Positions 1-7,715 of a stretch of 36,529 nucleotides of DNA are shown here, one piece after another. This DNA is from Acd1 sp049973945 (GTDB lineage Archaea > Thermoproteota > Thermoprotei_A > Sulfolobales > Sulfolobaceae). The translations under genes and the position numbers were made by a program. The notes under the pieces were generated by a model, which saw nothing but the letters and a program-made list of their open reading frames with translations, was not told where the DNA came from and did no database searches. The DNA lies in contig JBMFJH010000015.1 in NCBI GenBank assembly GCA_049973945.1, positions 1-36,529 of the forward strand, in the 5' to 3' direction. The first letter of the stretch is position 1. Each line of letters begins with the position of its first letter.

Positions 1-711
1 GGCGGCAAGTCGATAGTCATAGCCAGCGTCTTCCGCTACACCGGATACGTGATCGTGGCGTTGCTTGTGCTACTCCCAATAGTGAACTCGTCGACGGTGG
101 TGGCAGGAGGTGCGCTCGCGGGGCTGGTCATAGGTTTGGCGCTGCAACCCGTCCTGGAGAACTTCTTCGCAGGCCTGCTCATCCTGCTGACGGGTTACAT
201 CACCGTGGGGGATAGGGTAAGGATCGTGTCGACCCAAGTGCCGTACTTCCCCGCCCAGCTCCCCGTTTACAAGTATTTCTCGGCCGACTACGTGGAGCAG
301 GGGTTCAAGGGGACGGTGGTGGAGATAGAGCTATTCTTCTCTAGGATCATGCTCGACACCAACAGGGAGTTGAGGGTGCCGAACAAAGTCTTGTTGGACG
401 CGGCCGTAATCGACTACTCTCCCAAGTACAAGGAGCCTGAGATAATCAACGCCAGGGTGGAGCTCCCGCTATGCTCGCTGGATTTGGACTCCCTCGAGAG
501 CAAGGTGAGGGAGCTGTTGGCCGACTTAGACATACACGAGGGGCCCTACCTGAACGAACAGAGCGACAAGGACCACGTGATAGTTCTGGTTAGGCTCAGG
601 GTTCCCAGGGAGGCCAACTGGAGGGCGGTGAAGCACGAGGCCCTGAAGCGACTGCTGAAGTTCAAGCAGGAGCTGATGAGGGCCGGATGTCCTCAGGCTA
701 CCAAGGCCTAG
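1..711 (+). CDS. MscS-family mechanosensitive ion channel (5'-truncated by window)
   Basis: The reading frame is open from base 1, so the gene begins outside the window; the GTG at 49 is only an internal codon. The visible part starts with a transmembrane helix, then a glycine/alanine-rich pore-lining helix (AGLVIGLALQPVLENFFAG) like TM3 of MscS, followed by a beta-domain stretch with the VGDRVRI motif and a soluble alpha/beta C-terminal domain. MscS channels release solutes on hypo-osmotic shock or act as small-conductance channels in the cytoplasmic membrane. Compared with the family, the missing part is the N-terminal membrane helices. The family call is firm; which paralogue this is cannot be told. 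Confidence 0.88.
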   Translation, partial: GGKSIVIASVFRYTGYVIVALLVLLPIVNSSTVVAGGALAGLVIGLALQPVLENFFAGLLILLTGYITVGDRVRIVSTQVPYFPAQLPVYKYFSADYVEQGFKGTVVEIELFFSRIMLDTNRELRVPNKVLLDAAVIDYSPKYKEPEIINARVELPLCSLDLDSLESKVRELLADLDIHEGPYLNEQSDKDHVIVLVRLRVPREANWRAVKHEALKRLLKFKQELMRAGCPQATKA

Positions 712-781
712 TTCGAGGTCGAACTCCTCGAGGCTTCCTAACCTTAATTAGAGTGACCACAGACATGAGAGGACGTTAGAG

Positions 782-1297
782 ATGTGCCTAGTGAAGGTCT
801 TCGAGGCGAAGAGGTCAAGGGTCTCCGAGGACGCCGTGCTGTTACACAGGTCGGACTTCGACAGGCTCAAGGACGAGATTCACTTGAGCGTGCTCACCAG
901 TAGGGACAAGCCTGAGAACATAAGTAAGAGCTACTTCTACCTCATCCTCAACCGGCTGAAGTCTTTAGGCCTAATGTTCGAGGGGAGCTACTCCTTTTAC
1001 GTCGCTATCCCTTTTTCTAGGAAGGAAAGGGAGATCTACCTCGAGAGGGGCTTCCTCGCGATAACCAGGTCGAAGAGGCTGATCGTGTACGACGAGGAGA
1101 CGCCAGAGGAGTGTTCTTGCGACGAGAGGTGTAAGGACGCAGTGCTCGATCTAGCGGAGGATCTCGGGATAAGACTGAAGGAGGCGGACCCGATCAAAGC
1201 GTTGCAGGCGATAACGGACGAGATCCTTTCAAGGGTCTCCGAGTATGCGAGCTTCATGAGGATCCCAGGGGATGTACTTTGGACGAGGCGTTCATGA
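782..1297 (+). CDS. hypothetical protein, 171 aa, Cys-rich short motif
   Basis: I do not recognise this protein. It starts with ATG, is charged and probably soluble with mixed alpha/beta content, and carries one compact cysteine cluster near residues 111-117 (ECSCDERC) that could bind a metal. There is no signal peptide or membrane segment. An A/T-rich element (CCTTAATTAG, about 741-750) lies upstream. Its stop overlaps the start of the next membrane protein as ATGA at 1294-1297, which implies translational coupling and suggests the two work together. Codon use resembles that of its neighbours, so it looks like a real gene. Confidence 0.6.
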   Translation: MCLVKVFEAKRSRVSEDAVLLHRSDFDRLKDEIHLSVLTSRDKPENISKSYFYLILNRLKSLGLMFEGSYSFYVAIPFSRKEREIYLERGFLAITRSKRLIVYDEETPEECSCDERCKDAVLDLAEDLGIRLKEADPIKALQAITDEILSRVSEYASFMRIPGDVLWTRRS

Positions 1298-1629
1298 GGG
1301 TCTACGTATCGATGGTGGCTCAGTTCGTCCTCCTTTTGGCCTCCCTGTACGTCACTCAACCCGCCTTAAACCTCGCCTTCCTAAGGATCCCCCTGGAGCT
1401 GACGGCGAACGCCATAGCCGTCTACACGTTCTTTATGACTAGGTCGATCGACGTAAATGCAATAAGGAGGATGGGCGAGGCGGACCTGGGGCTCACCAGC
1501 GTCCTGAGCTTAGTGAACGCGGCCATGCCGGGAGCGAGCGAGTTGGCGAACACCATAGCCACCTTAGCGGTCATAACCCTGGCCTTCTCGGTGGGCTTCC
1601 TTTACGCCTTGGGGAAGGTCTTCACTTAA
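1294..1629 (+). CDS. small membrane protein of unknown function
   Basis: A 111-residue protein with about three hydrophobic helices: an N-terminal one after MRVYVSM, a middle one around LTANAIAVYTFF and a C-terminal one around TIATLAVITLAFSVGFLYAL. I chose the ATG at 1294 because it forms a classic four-base ATGA overlap with the preceding stop; a TTG at 1279 in the same frame would add five residues. No catalytic motif is visible. The coupling with the upstream gene suggests a two-component membrane/cytosol pair of unknown role. Confidence 0.55.
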   Translation: MRVYVSMVAQFVLLLASLYVTQPALNLAFLRIPLELTANAIAVYTFFMTRSIDVNAIRRMGEADLGLTSVLSLVNAAMPGASELANTIATLAVITLAFSVGFLYALGKVFT

Positions 1630-1653
1630 ATCGCGAGTCGTTGATATCCTCAT

Positions 1654-2361
1654 ATGGACCTGGAGAGGGAGCTCTTCCTCAAGGACAGCTACTTGAGGGA
1701 GTTCGAGGCTAAGGTCGTTAGCGTGAAGGATCAGTGGGTCGAGCTCGACAGGACCGCCTTCTACCCCGGCGGGGGAGGGCTAGTCCACGACACCGGCTTT
1801 CTCGAATTCGACGGCAGGGCGGTCAAGGTGGTCGAGGTCAAGAGGGAGGGGAACTCGATCCTCCACAGGGTCGAGGGGGAAGCCCCGCAGGTCGGGAAGA
1901 CAGTGATTGGGAGGATAGACTGGGAGAGGAGGTACAGGATGATGAGGTTGCACACCGCCTCCCACGTGATGGCTGCGGTAGCTTTCAGCAAGTACAACGC
2001 GAAGATTACAGGGGGTCAGATAACTCCGGAGTACGCCAAGGACGACTTCGACCTGGAGAACAAGGACTTGTTGAACGAGATAGTGAGGGAGTCTAACGAG
2101 CTCCTCAGGAAGGGAGTCCCGGTGAAGGTCTACTTCCTGAAGAGGGAGGAGGCCTTGAAGATCCCTGGAATCGTAAAGCTGGCCGAGAGGATGCCCCCCG
2201 ACATTGAGGTCTGGAGGATAGTGGAGATCGAGGGAATAGACGTTCAGGCGGACGGGGGGCCTCACGTCAGGAACACGTCAGAAGTCGGGACGATCAAGAT
2301 GCTCAAGGTGGAGAGCAAGGGGAAGAACAGGAAGAGGGTCTACTACACGGTAGAGCCTTGA
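1654..2361 (+). CDS. alaX: alanyl-tRNA editing protein AlaX
   Basis: A free-standing homologue of the AlaRS editing domain that hydrolyses mischarged Ser-tRNA(Ala) (and in some forms Gly-tRNA(Ala)) in the cytoplasm. Seen in the sequence: the N-terminal FYPGGGG loop (residues 36-42), the zinc/catalytic HTASH motif (His100, His104), and the C-terminal GGPHV segment with His204. The usual Cys of the CGGTH-like zinc motif is Asp200 here, and the Thr is Pro. At 235 residues it fits the longer AlaX types with an N-terminal beta-barrel. It is preceded by a short A/T-rich stretch and followed by a GC-rich hairpin that begins at its stop codon. The family call is confident; substrate preference is unknown. 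Confidence 0.88.
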   Translation: MDLERELFLKDSYLREFEAKVVSVKDQWVELDRTAFYPGGGGLVHDTGFLEFDGRAVKVVEVKREGNSILHRVEGEAPQVGKTVIGRIDWERRYRMMRLHTASHVMAAVAFSKYNAKITGGQITPEYAKDDFDLENKDLLNEIVRESNELLRKGVPVKVYFLKREEALKIPGIVKLAERMPPDIEVWRIVEIEGIDVQADGGPHVRNTSEVGTIKMLKVESKGKNRKRVYYTVEP

Positions 2362-2447
2362 TGGGGTGGCGTGCACCCTAGGGGAGGAGTCAAAGGGGTT
2401 CATCCAGCCCGCCCCCCAGGTGCCCCTCCCCTTCGGGTGCTAAGGCT
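2354..2447 (+). other. GC-rich stem-loop at the end of alaX; possible structured RNA
   Basis: The 3' end of alaX and the following bases can fold strongly. Bases 2373-2378 (GCACCC) pair with 2435-2440 (GGGTGC), and 2381-2387 (GGGGAGG) pair with 2425-2431 (CCTCCCC), giving 13 Watson-Crick pairs around a small internal loop. An outer six-pair stem joins 2354-2359 (AGCCTT, overlapping the alaX stop) to 2442-2447 (AAGGCT). The 37-base loop is itself very GC-rich. It could be a 3'-UTR structure, a processing signal or part of a non-coding RNA; it does not match RNase P or SRP RNA signatures that I know. Confidence 0.4.
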
Positions 2448-2644
2448 TCCCTGGCCTCGAGGGATTTCAGCTCCGCTGTTCTTTCTTATGTGAGCGGTGT
2501 CATCGCGCAATAGTATACTTGCTCGGTCGCGAATAAAACGCGGGTGGCCAATTACTGAGTAGTACCTCCTACCTGGACAACCTAGCGACCAGGCGACCCC
2601 GGCCAAGGATAAGTGGTTTAGTACCGCGAAAGGGAGATTACCCC
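2448..2644. other. non-coding stretch between alaX and the methylase gene
   Basis: With the hairpin before it, this makes a gap of about 310 bases, the longest gene-free stretch in the window. I see no tRNA, no C/D-box set (no RTGATGA paired with CTGA) and no believable protein. One A/T-rich patch (ATAGTATACTT near 2510-2520) could be a promoter for a short plus-strand RNA, and CGCG repeats flank an AATAAAA at about 2527-2542. CCTGG (2573-2577) can pair with CCAGG (2590-2594). The function is unknown. Confidence 0.4.
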
Positions 2645-2651
2645 TATTTAA
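2645..2651 (+). promoter_or_regulatory. TATA box for the tetrapyrrole-methylase-like gene
   Basis: TATTTAA lies 22-28 bases before the ATG at 2673, the spacing expected when a Sulfolobales mRNA begins at or next to the start codon. This argues for the ATG at 2673 rather than the upstream GTG at 2655. Confidence 0.65.
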
Positions 2652-2672
2652 GTCGTGAAACGAGAGGCGATT

Positions 2673-3356
2673 ATGCTCAAGAAGATTTACGTCGTTGGGA
2701 TATCGCCACACCCCTCGCTCATGACTTGCACAGCCAGGGAGCTGATAGAGAAGGCTCCCGCTATAATCGTGTTAGATACGGACTACCCCTTCGACCTGAG
2801 CGGGCTGTTGAAGGGCAAAAGGGTCGTTAAACTTACGCCGGGCTTCAAGGCCCAGGAGAACAGGGAGGAGGTCTTGAGGAGGAACAGGGAGTTAGTGCTT
2901 AACCTCGACGTGGATTGGGCGGTCTGGCTTGAAATCGGAACTCCCTCGGTGAGGAACCCGGTGGAGAGGCACTTGCTGGGAGAAATCCCTCCGGGCCTCG
3001 AGGTCGAGTTCGTGCCTGGAGTTTCTTCAGTCACGGCCGTGCTCGACAGGCTGAGGGCGATCGCGAGGCACCTGTGCGTCTTCGGAGGGGAGGAGACGGA
3101 GAGGATAGGGAAGGCTGTCGAAGCTTGTGACCTATTCGTGATCATTCACCTGAAGGACAGGGAGGCCGTAGACCTCCTCGAGTCGAGAGGTTACAAGGTC
3201 TTTTTTGTGGAGGAGTGCTGTACTGAGAGGGAGAAAGTGACGAGGGAGTTCAGCGGGAGGACTTACTGGACTATCGCTGTGGCTTACAAGGACGGCTCGG
3301 TTTTCCTGGGAGGGAAGGGGCCGTTCAGCGACGAGGGGAACGACAGTGGGACTTAA
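2673..3356 (+). CDS. tetrapyrrole methylase-like (SAM-dependent) protein
   Basis: A 227-residue protein resembling the CbiE/CbiF/CobA-type methylase fold: an N-terminal IYVVGISPHPSLMT segment takes the place of the usual VGxGPGxxxLLT, followed by 'IEKAPAIIVLD', and a central PGVSSVTAVL matches the family's PGISS motif. Known members methylate corrinoid or sirohaem precursors using S-adenosylmethionine. The first motif is degenerate (SPHP for GPG), and no other cobalamin genes are nearby, so the substrate is open; it may act on something else, as the diphthine synthase branch of this fold does. The start at 2673 is set by the TATA box at 2645. Confidence 0.6.
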   Translation: MLKKIYVVGISPHPSLMTCTARELIEKAPAIIVLDTDYPFDLSGLLKGKRVVKLTPGFKAQENREEVLRRNRELVLNLDVDWAVWLEIGTPSVRNPVERHLLGEIPPGLEVEFVPGVSSVTAVLDRLRAIARHLCVFGGEETERIGKAVEACDLFVIIHLKDREAVDLLESRGYKVFFVEECCTEREKVTREFSGRTYWTIAVAYKDGSVFLGGKGPFSDEGNDSGT

Positions 3357-3375
3357 CGATTGAGATAGGTCAAGC

Positions 3376-3382
3376 CTTTTAC
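3376..3382 (+). promoter_or_regulatory. TATA box for the HAD hydrolase gene
   Basis: CTTTTAC centred about 27 bases before the TTG start at 3406; it supports a leaderless transcript and a TTG start. Confidence 0.55.
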
Positions 3383-3405
3383 TCCAGCGTCGAAAACCAC
3401 CTGAT

Positions 3406-3885
3406 TTGTCGAGGCTAATAGTCGTCGACTTAGACGGAGTGCTCTTCGACACCTCAAAGAGGTACAGGCTTTGCGAGGATGAGAGCGGGGGGAACAGGAG
3501 GGCCTTCTGGGAGTGCTACCAGAGCCCGAAGTACATGGACTTGGACGAGCCCAAGGGGGAAGTTATTGACTGCGTTAAAAGGCTCTCTAACACCGGCGTC
3601 CTCATCGTGTTATCGGGGAGGTCGGTGAGGCAACGTGAGGAAACTGAGGAACAGCTGAGGTCGATAGGCCTCGAGCCGCGCGAGGTCGTGCTCAGGGGAG
3701 AGAAGGACTTCAGGAAGGACTACGAGTTCAAATTGGCCCACATCCAGAACCTGCTAAGGAAGTACCGGGCCGAAGAGCTCGTTATCGTAGAGGACAGCGA
3801 AAGGGTGATAGAGAGGGTCAAGAGCGAGCTGAGCGGCCTCGTCAGAGTCAGGGTGGAGTGCGTTAACGGTATACAGAATCGCTGA
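3406..3885 (+). CDS. HAD-superfamily hydrolase
   Basis: A 159-residue small phosphatase-like protein. The first HAD motif is clear at the N-terminus (VVDLDGVLFD, nucleophile Asp8 and general acid Asp10), motif II is the Ser of VLSGRS, a Lys lies in the 'DFRKDYEFKLAH' region, and the last motif is VIVEDSE, with acidic Mg-binding residues. There is only a short cap between motifs I and II, like the polynucleotide 3'-phosphatase/acid phosphatase type. The substrate cannot be read from sequence. The TTG start follows a TATA box at leaderless spacing. It stands alone between two other promoter-preceded genes. Confidence 0.72.
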   Translation: MSRLIVVDLDGVLFDTSKRYRLCEDESGGNRRAFWECYQSPKYMDLDEPKGEVIDCVKRLSNTGVLIVLSGRSVRQREETEEQLRSIGLEPREVVLRGEKDFRKDYEFKLAHIQNLLRKYRAEELVIVEDSERVIERVKSELSGLVRVRVECVNGIQNR

Positions 3886-3943
3886 GACTCGAGAAGGTAA
3901 GTCATAATACGTTTCGGTCGCGACTCCGCTCGGGACTCGAGCC

Positions 3944-4480
3944 TTGAGGAGGAACAGGGTTCTGGGCGAGCTGATAGTGATCGCCACGGCCCAGTTCGTG
4001 CTATTAATGATAGTCTCTGAGGCCCTTCACCCAGGGTACTCCGTTAGCTACAATTACATCAGCGACCTGGGGGTCGGGGCAACCTCGATATTATTCAACC
4101 CTTCCGTGGCGTTCCTGGGAGTCTCAACGATTCTCGTTGGGCTTAAGGCGGAAGGGCTGAGGAGGACTGAGAGGATTGCATTGACGTTCGCGGGTGTCGG
4201 AGCTTTAGGAGTAGGCCTCTTCCCAGAGACTACGGGTGCGCCCCACTTGATCTCCGCGTTATTGGCCTTCCTCTTCGGCGGGCTCTCCGCCGTTCTGACC
4301 TCGAGGCTGAAAGAACCCGTGTGGACGGCGTTAGGGCTCGCGTCGCTCGTCTCCTTGGCCCTTTTCCTCCTTCGAGTTTACGGCCCCCTGGGGCCGGGCG
4401 GACTAGAAAGGCTGATAGTCTACCCCGTCCTGATCTGGGCCATATCCTTCGGCACCAGGCTGGCTCAAGGGACTTCGTAG
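3944..4480 (+). CDS. DUF998 family membrane protein
   Basis: A 178-residue polytopic membrane protein with about six hydrophobic segments. It carries the DUF998 signature: an N-terminal helix, then a loop with YNYISDLGVG, then alternating short helices and a 'GLFPETTGAPH' loop. Family members occur widely in archaea and some bacteria, with no firmly known function. The start is TTG at 3944, with an A/T-rich CATAATAC about 35 bases upstream. Its end overlaps the end of the convergent dehydrogenase gene by 16 bases. Confidence 0.7.
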   Translation: MRRNRVLGELIVIATAQFVLLMIVSEALHPGYSVSYNYISDLGVGATSILFNPSVAFLGVSTILVGLKAEGLRRTERIALTFAGVGALGVGLFPETTGAPHLISALLAFLFGGLSAVLTSRLKEPVWTALGLASLVSLALFLLRVYGPLGPGGLERLIVYPVLIWAISFGTRLAQGTS

Positions 4481-5418
4481 AGGGGCTTTTGCCCCTTTAG
4501 GGCGAGGATCAGGTTCTTCACGGCGACCTCGGCCATTTTCTCCCTGGTTTCCCTGGTCGCGCTTCCAATGTGTGGTGTGAGCACAACGTTTGGCAGCTGA
4601 GTGAGAGGGTGATCCTTGCCAATGGGCTCCCTCTCGAAGACGTCCAAAGCGGCCCCAGCTATTAGGCCCTCCTTGAGGGCCCTCACCAGGTCTTCCTCCT
4701 TTATGACGGCTCCCCTAGAAGCGTTGATGAGGAAGGCCGTCCTCTTCATCTTCCTGAGCTTCTCGTAGTCTATCATGTGGTAGGTCTCTGGGTTTAGGTC
4801 TACCGTGACGACGACGAAGTCGGACTCCCTGAGCAGGGTGTCCAAATCCACGTACTCCGCGTCCACCTCCTCGTGCTTCCTCCTGCTGTAGTAGATCACC
4901 CTCATGTCGAAGCCCTTGGCTCTCTTGGCTACCGCCTTCCCTATCCTGCCCATTCCGATTATGCCGAGCGTGCTGTGGTGGACTTCCTTACCCAACATGA
5001 ACTCGGGGTGCCACGGCTTGTTCCAGTCCCCCTCCCTGATGAGCCTGTCGCCCTCGACTATCCTCCTGGCGACCGCTATAAGTAGACCGAAGATTAGGTC
5101 GGCAGTGGCGTCAGTGAGGACTTCGGGCGTGTGGGTAACGATTATCCCCCTGCTCTTGGCGTACTTCACGTCGACGTGGTCGTAGCCCACGCTGTAAGTA
5201 CTTATCACCCTTAGCCTGGTGGCCGAGTCTATGAGTTCCCGATCCACCCTTTCCGTCAAGGTGACGAGTATCCCGTCCTTGTCCCTGACCTTCTCCAGGA
5301 ACCAATCCCTGGGCGGGGGGTAGTCCTGTTCCCAGAGCTCCACCTCAGCCTCGTCGTAAAGCAGATTGAGCCAGCCTCCAGGTAACCTCCTGGTCACGAG
5401 GACTCTGAACGGCCTCAC
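4465..5418 (-). CDS. D-isomer-specific 2-hydroxyacid dehydrogenase (glyoxylate/hydroxypyruvate reductase type)
   Basis: A 317-residue NAD(P)-dependent oxidoreductase of the D-2-hydroxyacid family, which reduces 2-oxoacids such as glyoxylate or hydroxypyruvate. The Rossmann motif is GIIGMGRIGKAV (residues 152-163). The catalytic triad is visible: Arg235 in ASRG, Glu264 in FEREP and His283 in TPHIGSAT. Length and motif spacing match archaeal glyoxylate reductases (GyaR). The GTG start at 5418 sits about 27 bases after a TATA-like CAATTAATTT (5441-5450, minus strand), consistent with a leaderless message. Substrate specificity (glyoxylate versus phosphoglycerate-type acids) is inferred only. Confidence 0.88.
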   Translation of the reverse strand: MRPFRVLVTRRLPGGWLNLLYDEAEVELWEQDYPPPRDWFLEKVRDKDGILVTLTERVDRELIDSATRLRVISTYSVGYDHVDVKYAKSRGIIVTHTPEVLTDATADLIFGLLIAVARRIVEGDRLIREGDWNKPWHPEFMLGKEVHHSTLGIIGMGRIGKAVAKRAKGFDMRVIYYSRRKHEEVDAEYVDLDTLLRESDFVVVTVDLNPETYHMIDYEKLRKMKRTAFLINASRGAVIKEEDLVRALKEGLIAGAALDVFEREPIGKDHPLTQLPNVVLTPHIGSATRETREKMAEVAVKNLILALKGQKPLYEVP

Positions 5419-5456
5419 GGGGAGAGAGTGTGAAAGGCCGAAATTAATTGTGAAGG

Positions 5457-5530
<74 letters not shown>

Positions 5531-5556
5531 GTTTTAGGTTTCACAACGGAAGGTAA

Positions 5557-6042
5557 TTATCGTTTTCTACCTGAAGCGAAGAGGTTTTCGACGTCGACCC
5601 CCTCGAGCCCCAGGAGCTTCCTCTTAAGCTCCACGCCCCTTTTATAGCCCCCTAAGCCATTCTCGGCGACTACCCTGTGACACGGGACGAGGATGAGAAC
5701 GTTGTTCTTGGCCAGAGCCGTGCCTACTGCCCTCGGGCTCGTGCCCAGGGCCTGTGCCACTTGCTTGTAAGTCCTCACCTGCCCCCAGGGGATCTTGGAG
5801 ACCTCCTTGTAAACCCTGGCCCTGAACTGGTTCGCCCCGTAGTCTATGGGGAACCCCTTGAAGCTCACGGGCTTACCTTGGAAGTAAAGGTCGAACTTCC
5901 TGAAGAGGGGCTCGAAGAAGGAGTTGTCCAGCAACCCCTCCTCGTAGCACTCGCAGAAGTCTAGGAAAGTTATGCCCTTCTCTCCGTATGCGACGGTTAT
6001 CGGGCCTAAAGGAGACCTGTAAAAGCCGTAAACTACCTCCAT
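5557..6042 (-). CDS. ogt: methylated-DNA--protein-cysteine methyltransferase (O6-alkylguanine repair)
   Basis: A 161-residue suicide repair protein that moves the alkyl group from O6-methylguanine in DNA to its own cysteine. The active-site motif PCHRV is at residues 120-124 (Cys121), preceded by the helix-turn-helix arginine finger region RAVGTALAKNN and followed by the GLGGYKRG substrate-binding loop. The N-terminal domain is short, as in archaeal Ogt proteins. Its ATG lies three bases after the thrS stop, so it is the second gene of a thrS-ogt operon. No separate promoter is evident. Confidence 0.93.
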   Translation of the reverse strand: MEVVYGFYRSPLGPITVAYGEKGITFLDFCECYEEGLLDNSFFEPLFRKFDLYFQGKPVSFKGFPIDYGANQFRARVYKEVSKIPWGQVRTYKQVAQALGTSPRAVGTALAKNNVLILVPCHRVVAENGLGGYKRGVELKRKLLGLEGVDVENLFASGRKR

Positions 6043-6045
6043 GAG

Positions 6046-7680
6046 TCACTTACCGGACAGCGCCTTTATCGCGGTCTGCTCCAGCGCTCTGGTCTCTATC
6101 TCCTCCTTCAAGGCCTTAATGAAGTCCTCCAGCCTGACGTTCCTGACCTCGACGTTCCCCCTGCCCCTCACCGTGACGGTGTTGGTCTCCTTCTCGTTCC
6201 TCCCGACGATCACCAAGTAGGGAACGCTTTCGACGTAGGCGTCCCTTATCTTCTTCCTGATCGTTCCCTCGCTCGCGTCAATGTCGGCCCTTATCTTGCT
6301 CGACCTCAAGGCGTCTAGCACCTTGTTGGCGTAGTCCATCACCTCCTCGCCCAAAGGCAGAACCCTGACTTGAACCGGGGAGAGCCAGGTGGGCAACTTG
6401 CCCCTGAAGTGCTCCAGCAGTATCGCCATGAACCTCTCTATCGAGCCGTAAATCGCCCTGTGAACCATGACGGGCCTCTTCTTGCTCCCGTCCTTGTCTA
6501 CGTACTCCAGGTTGAACCTCTCGGGGAGGTTGAAGTCAACCTGGATCGTCGAGAGCTGCCACCACCTGTTGAGGGAGTCCCTTATGTCGAAGTCTATCTT
6601 GGGCCCGTAAAAGGCCCCCTCCTTCTCCTTGATCTCATACTTAAGCCCCAACTCGTTCAACGCGTCTATCAAGGCCTTAGTGGCCCTCTCCCACTGCTCG
6701 TCAGTGCCTATGCTCTCGTCCGGCCTCGTGCTGAGGTTTATCCTGACGTCCTCGTCCTTGAAGCCGAAGGTCCTCAAGGTCTCTATGGTCTTCTGCACCT
6801 GCATTTTCACCTCGTCCTTCAGCTGATCCTCCCTGCAGAAAATGTGGCCGTCGTCCTGAACGAAGCCCCTGACCCTGAGGAGGCCGTAGAGCTCTCCCTT
6901 TTTCTCCCACCTGTAGACGTGGCCGAACTCGGCGAACCTTATCGGCAAGTCCCTGTAGCTCCTCGGCCTGGACTTGTAGATCAGGATGTGGGCTGGGCAG
7001 TTCATCGGCTTGATCCCCATCTCCTCGTCCTCGTGCCTGAAGATGAGCATCTTGTCCCTGTACATGTTGTAGTGACCGCTGATCTTCCAAAGCACCGTTC
7101 TGTAAACGTGGGTCGTGTAGACCTCTTGGAATCCCATGGAAGCGACGACTTCCTCGATGTACCTCATCAGCTCCTTCCTGATTATTTGCCCCTTGGGGTG
7201 GAAGAGGGCTAAGCCGGGGCCTGCCTCCTCGTGGAAGGAGAAGAGGTCTAGCCTCTCCCCTATCAGCCTGTGGTCTATCTCCTGGGCCTCCTCCAACCAC
7301 TTCAAGTAGTCCTTGAGCTCCTCCTCCTTCTCGAACCCTACTCCCCTTACCCTCACGTACTGAAGCCCCGGCTCAGGGTGGTGCACGGAGACGTTGAGCA
7401 CCTCGAAGTACTTGGGCTCAGCCCTCACCGAGGGCTGGTGAGCCAGGGCGAAGCTCCCGTAATTTGATTCGACCTTCCCGTTCGATATCCTGTAATCGTA
7501 AGGGGGCTCGTACTTAGCGAACTTCCTCGCCTCGTCCAAGGTCATTACGGACTTCGAAACAACGTCCACGTAGAAGTCTCTCTCGCCGACGCCTACTTCC
7601 GCCACCTTAAGGCCCGACTTCATGACGTTGAGGGCGTAAATCACGCCGGCCATCGCTAGAACATCCTTATTTATCTCCAT
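6046..7680 (-). CDS. thrS: threonyl-tRNA synthetase, catalytic type without editing domain
   Basis: Charges tRNA(Thr) with threonine. The 544-residue protein has a short N-terminal part (1-130) followed directly by the class II catalytic core. Zinc ligands are visible as Cys228 (MNCPAH), His279 (DDGHIF) and His407 (MVHRAIYG); motif 2 covers about 252-281 and motif 3 about 405-423; the anticodon-binding domain is 430-544. The bacterial-type N2 editing domain and the archaeal N-terminal editing domain are both absent. Sulfolobales are known to split these functions between ThrRS-cat and a separate ThrRS-ed, so an editing partner should lie elsewhere. The ATG at 7680 has a TATA box about 27 bases upstream. 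Confidence 0.95.
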   Translation of the reverse strand: MEINKDVLAMAGVIYALNVMKSGLKVAEVGVGERDFYVDVVSKSVMTLDEARKFAKYEPPYDYRISNGKVESNYGSFALAHQPSVRAEPKYFEVLNVSVHHPEPGLQYVRVRGVGFEKEEELKDYLKWLEEAQEIDHRLIGERLDLFSFHEEAGPGLALFHPKGQIIRKELMRYIEEVVASMGFQEVYTTHVYRTVLWKISGHYNMYRDKMLIFRHEDEEMGIKPMNCPAHILIYKSRPRSYRDLPIRFAEFGHVYRWEKKGELYGLLRVRGFVQDDGHIFCREDQLKDEVKMQVQKTIETLRTFGFKDEDVRINLSTRPDESIGTDEQWERATKALIDALNELGLKYEIKEKEGAFYGPKIDFDIRDSLNRWWQLSTIQVDFNLPERFNLEYVDKDGSKKRPVMVHRAIYGSIERFMAILLEHFRGKLPTWLSPVQVRVLPLGEEVMDYANKVLDALRSSKIRADIDASEGTIRKKIRDAYVESVPYLVIVGRNEKETNTVTVRGRGNVEVRNVRLEDFIKALKEEIETRALEQTAIKALSGK

Positions 7681-7702
7681 AGGGCGTAAGAGGGGAGCTG
7701 AC

Positions 7703-7712
7703 AGATAAAACT
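7703..7712 (-). promoter_or_regulatory. TATA box of thrS
   Basis: AGTTTTATCT on the minus strand, centred about 27 bases before the thrS ATG. The gap between thrS and the divergent glycosyltransferase is only about 35 bases, so the two promoters overlap; the best plus-strand TATA candidate (CTTATTTATC, 7666-7675) lies inside the first codons of thrS. Confidence 0.6.
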
Positions 7713-7715
7713 TTG

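Noticed and set aside
2400..2711. Minus-strand open frame of 103 codons across the gap after alaX
   Set aside because: The composition is unlike neighbouring proteins (many Arg, Gly, Pro with no fold pattern), it runs through the hairpin and the promoter of the next gene, and it has no promoter or Shine-Dalgarno site.
6370..7212. 280-codon plus-strand frame inside thrS
   Set aside because: It is the antisense shadow of a conserved GC-rich gene; the translation is low-complexity (Leu, Pro, Val, Arg) and has no motif.
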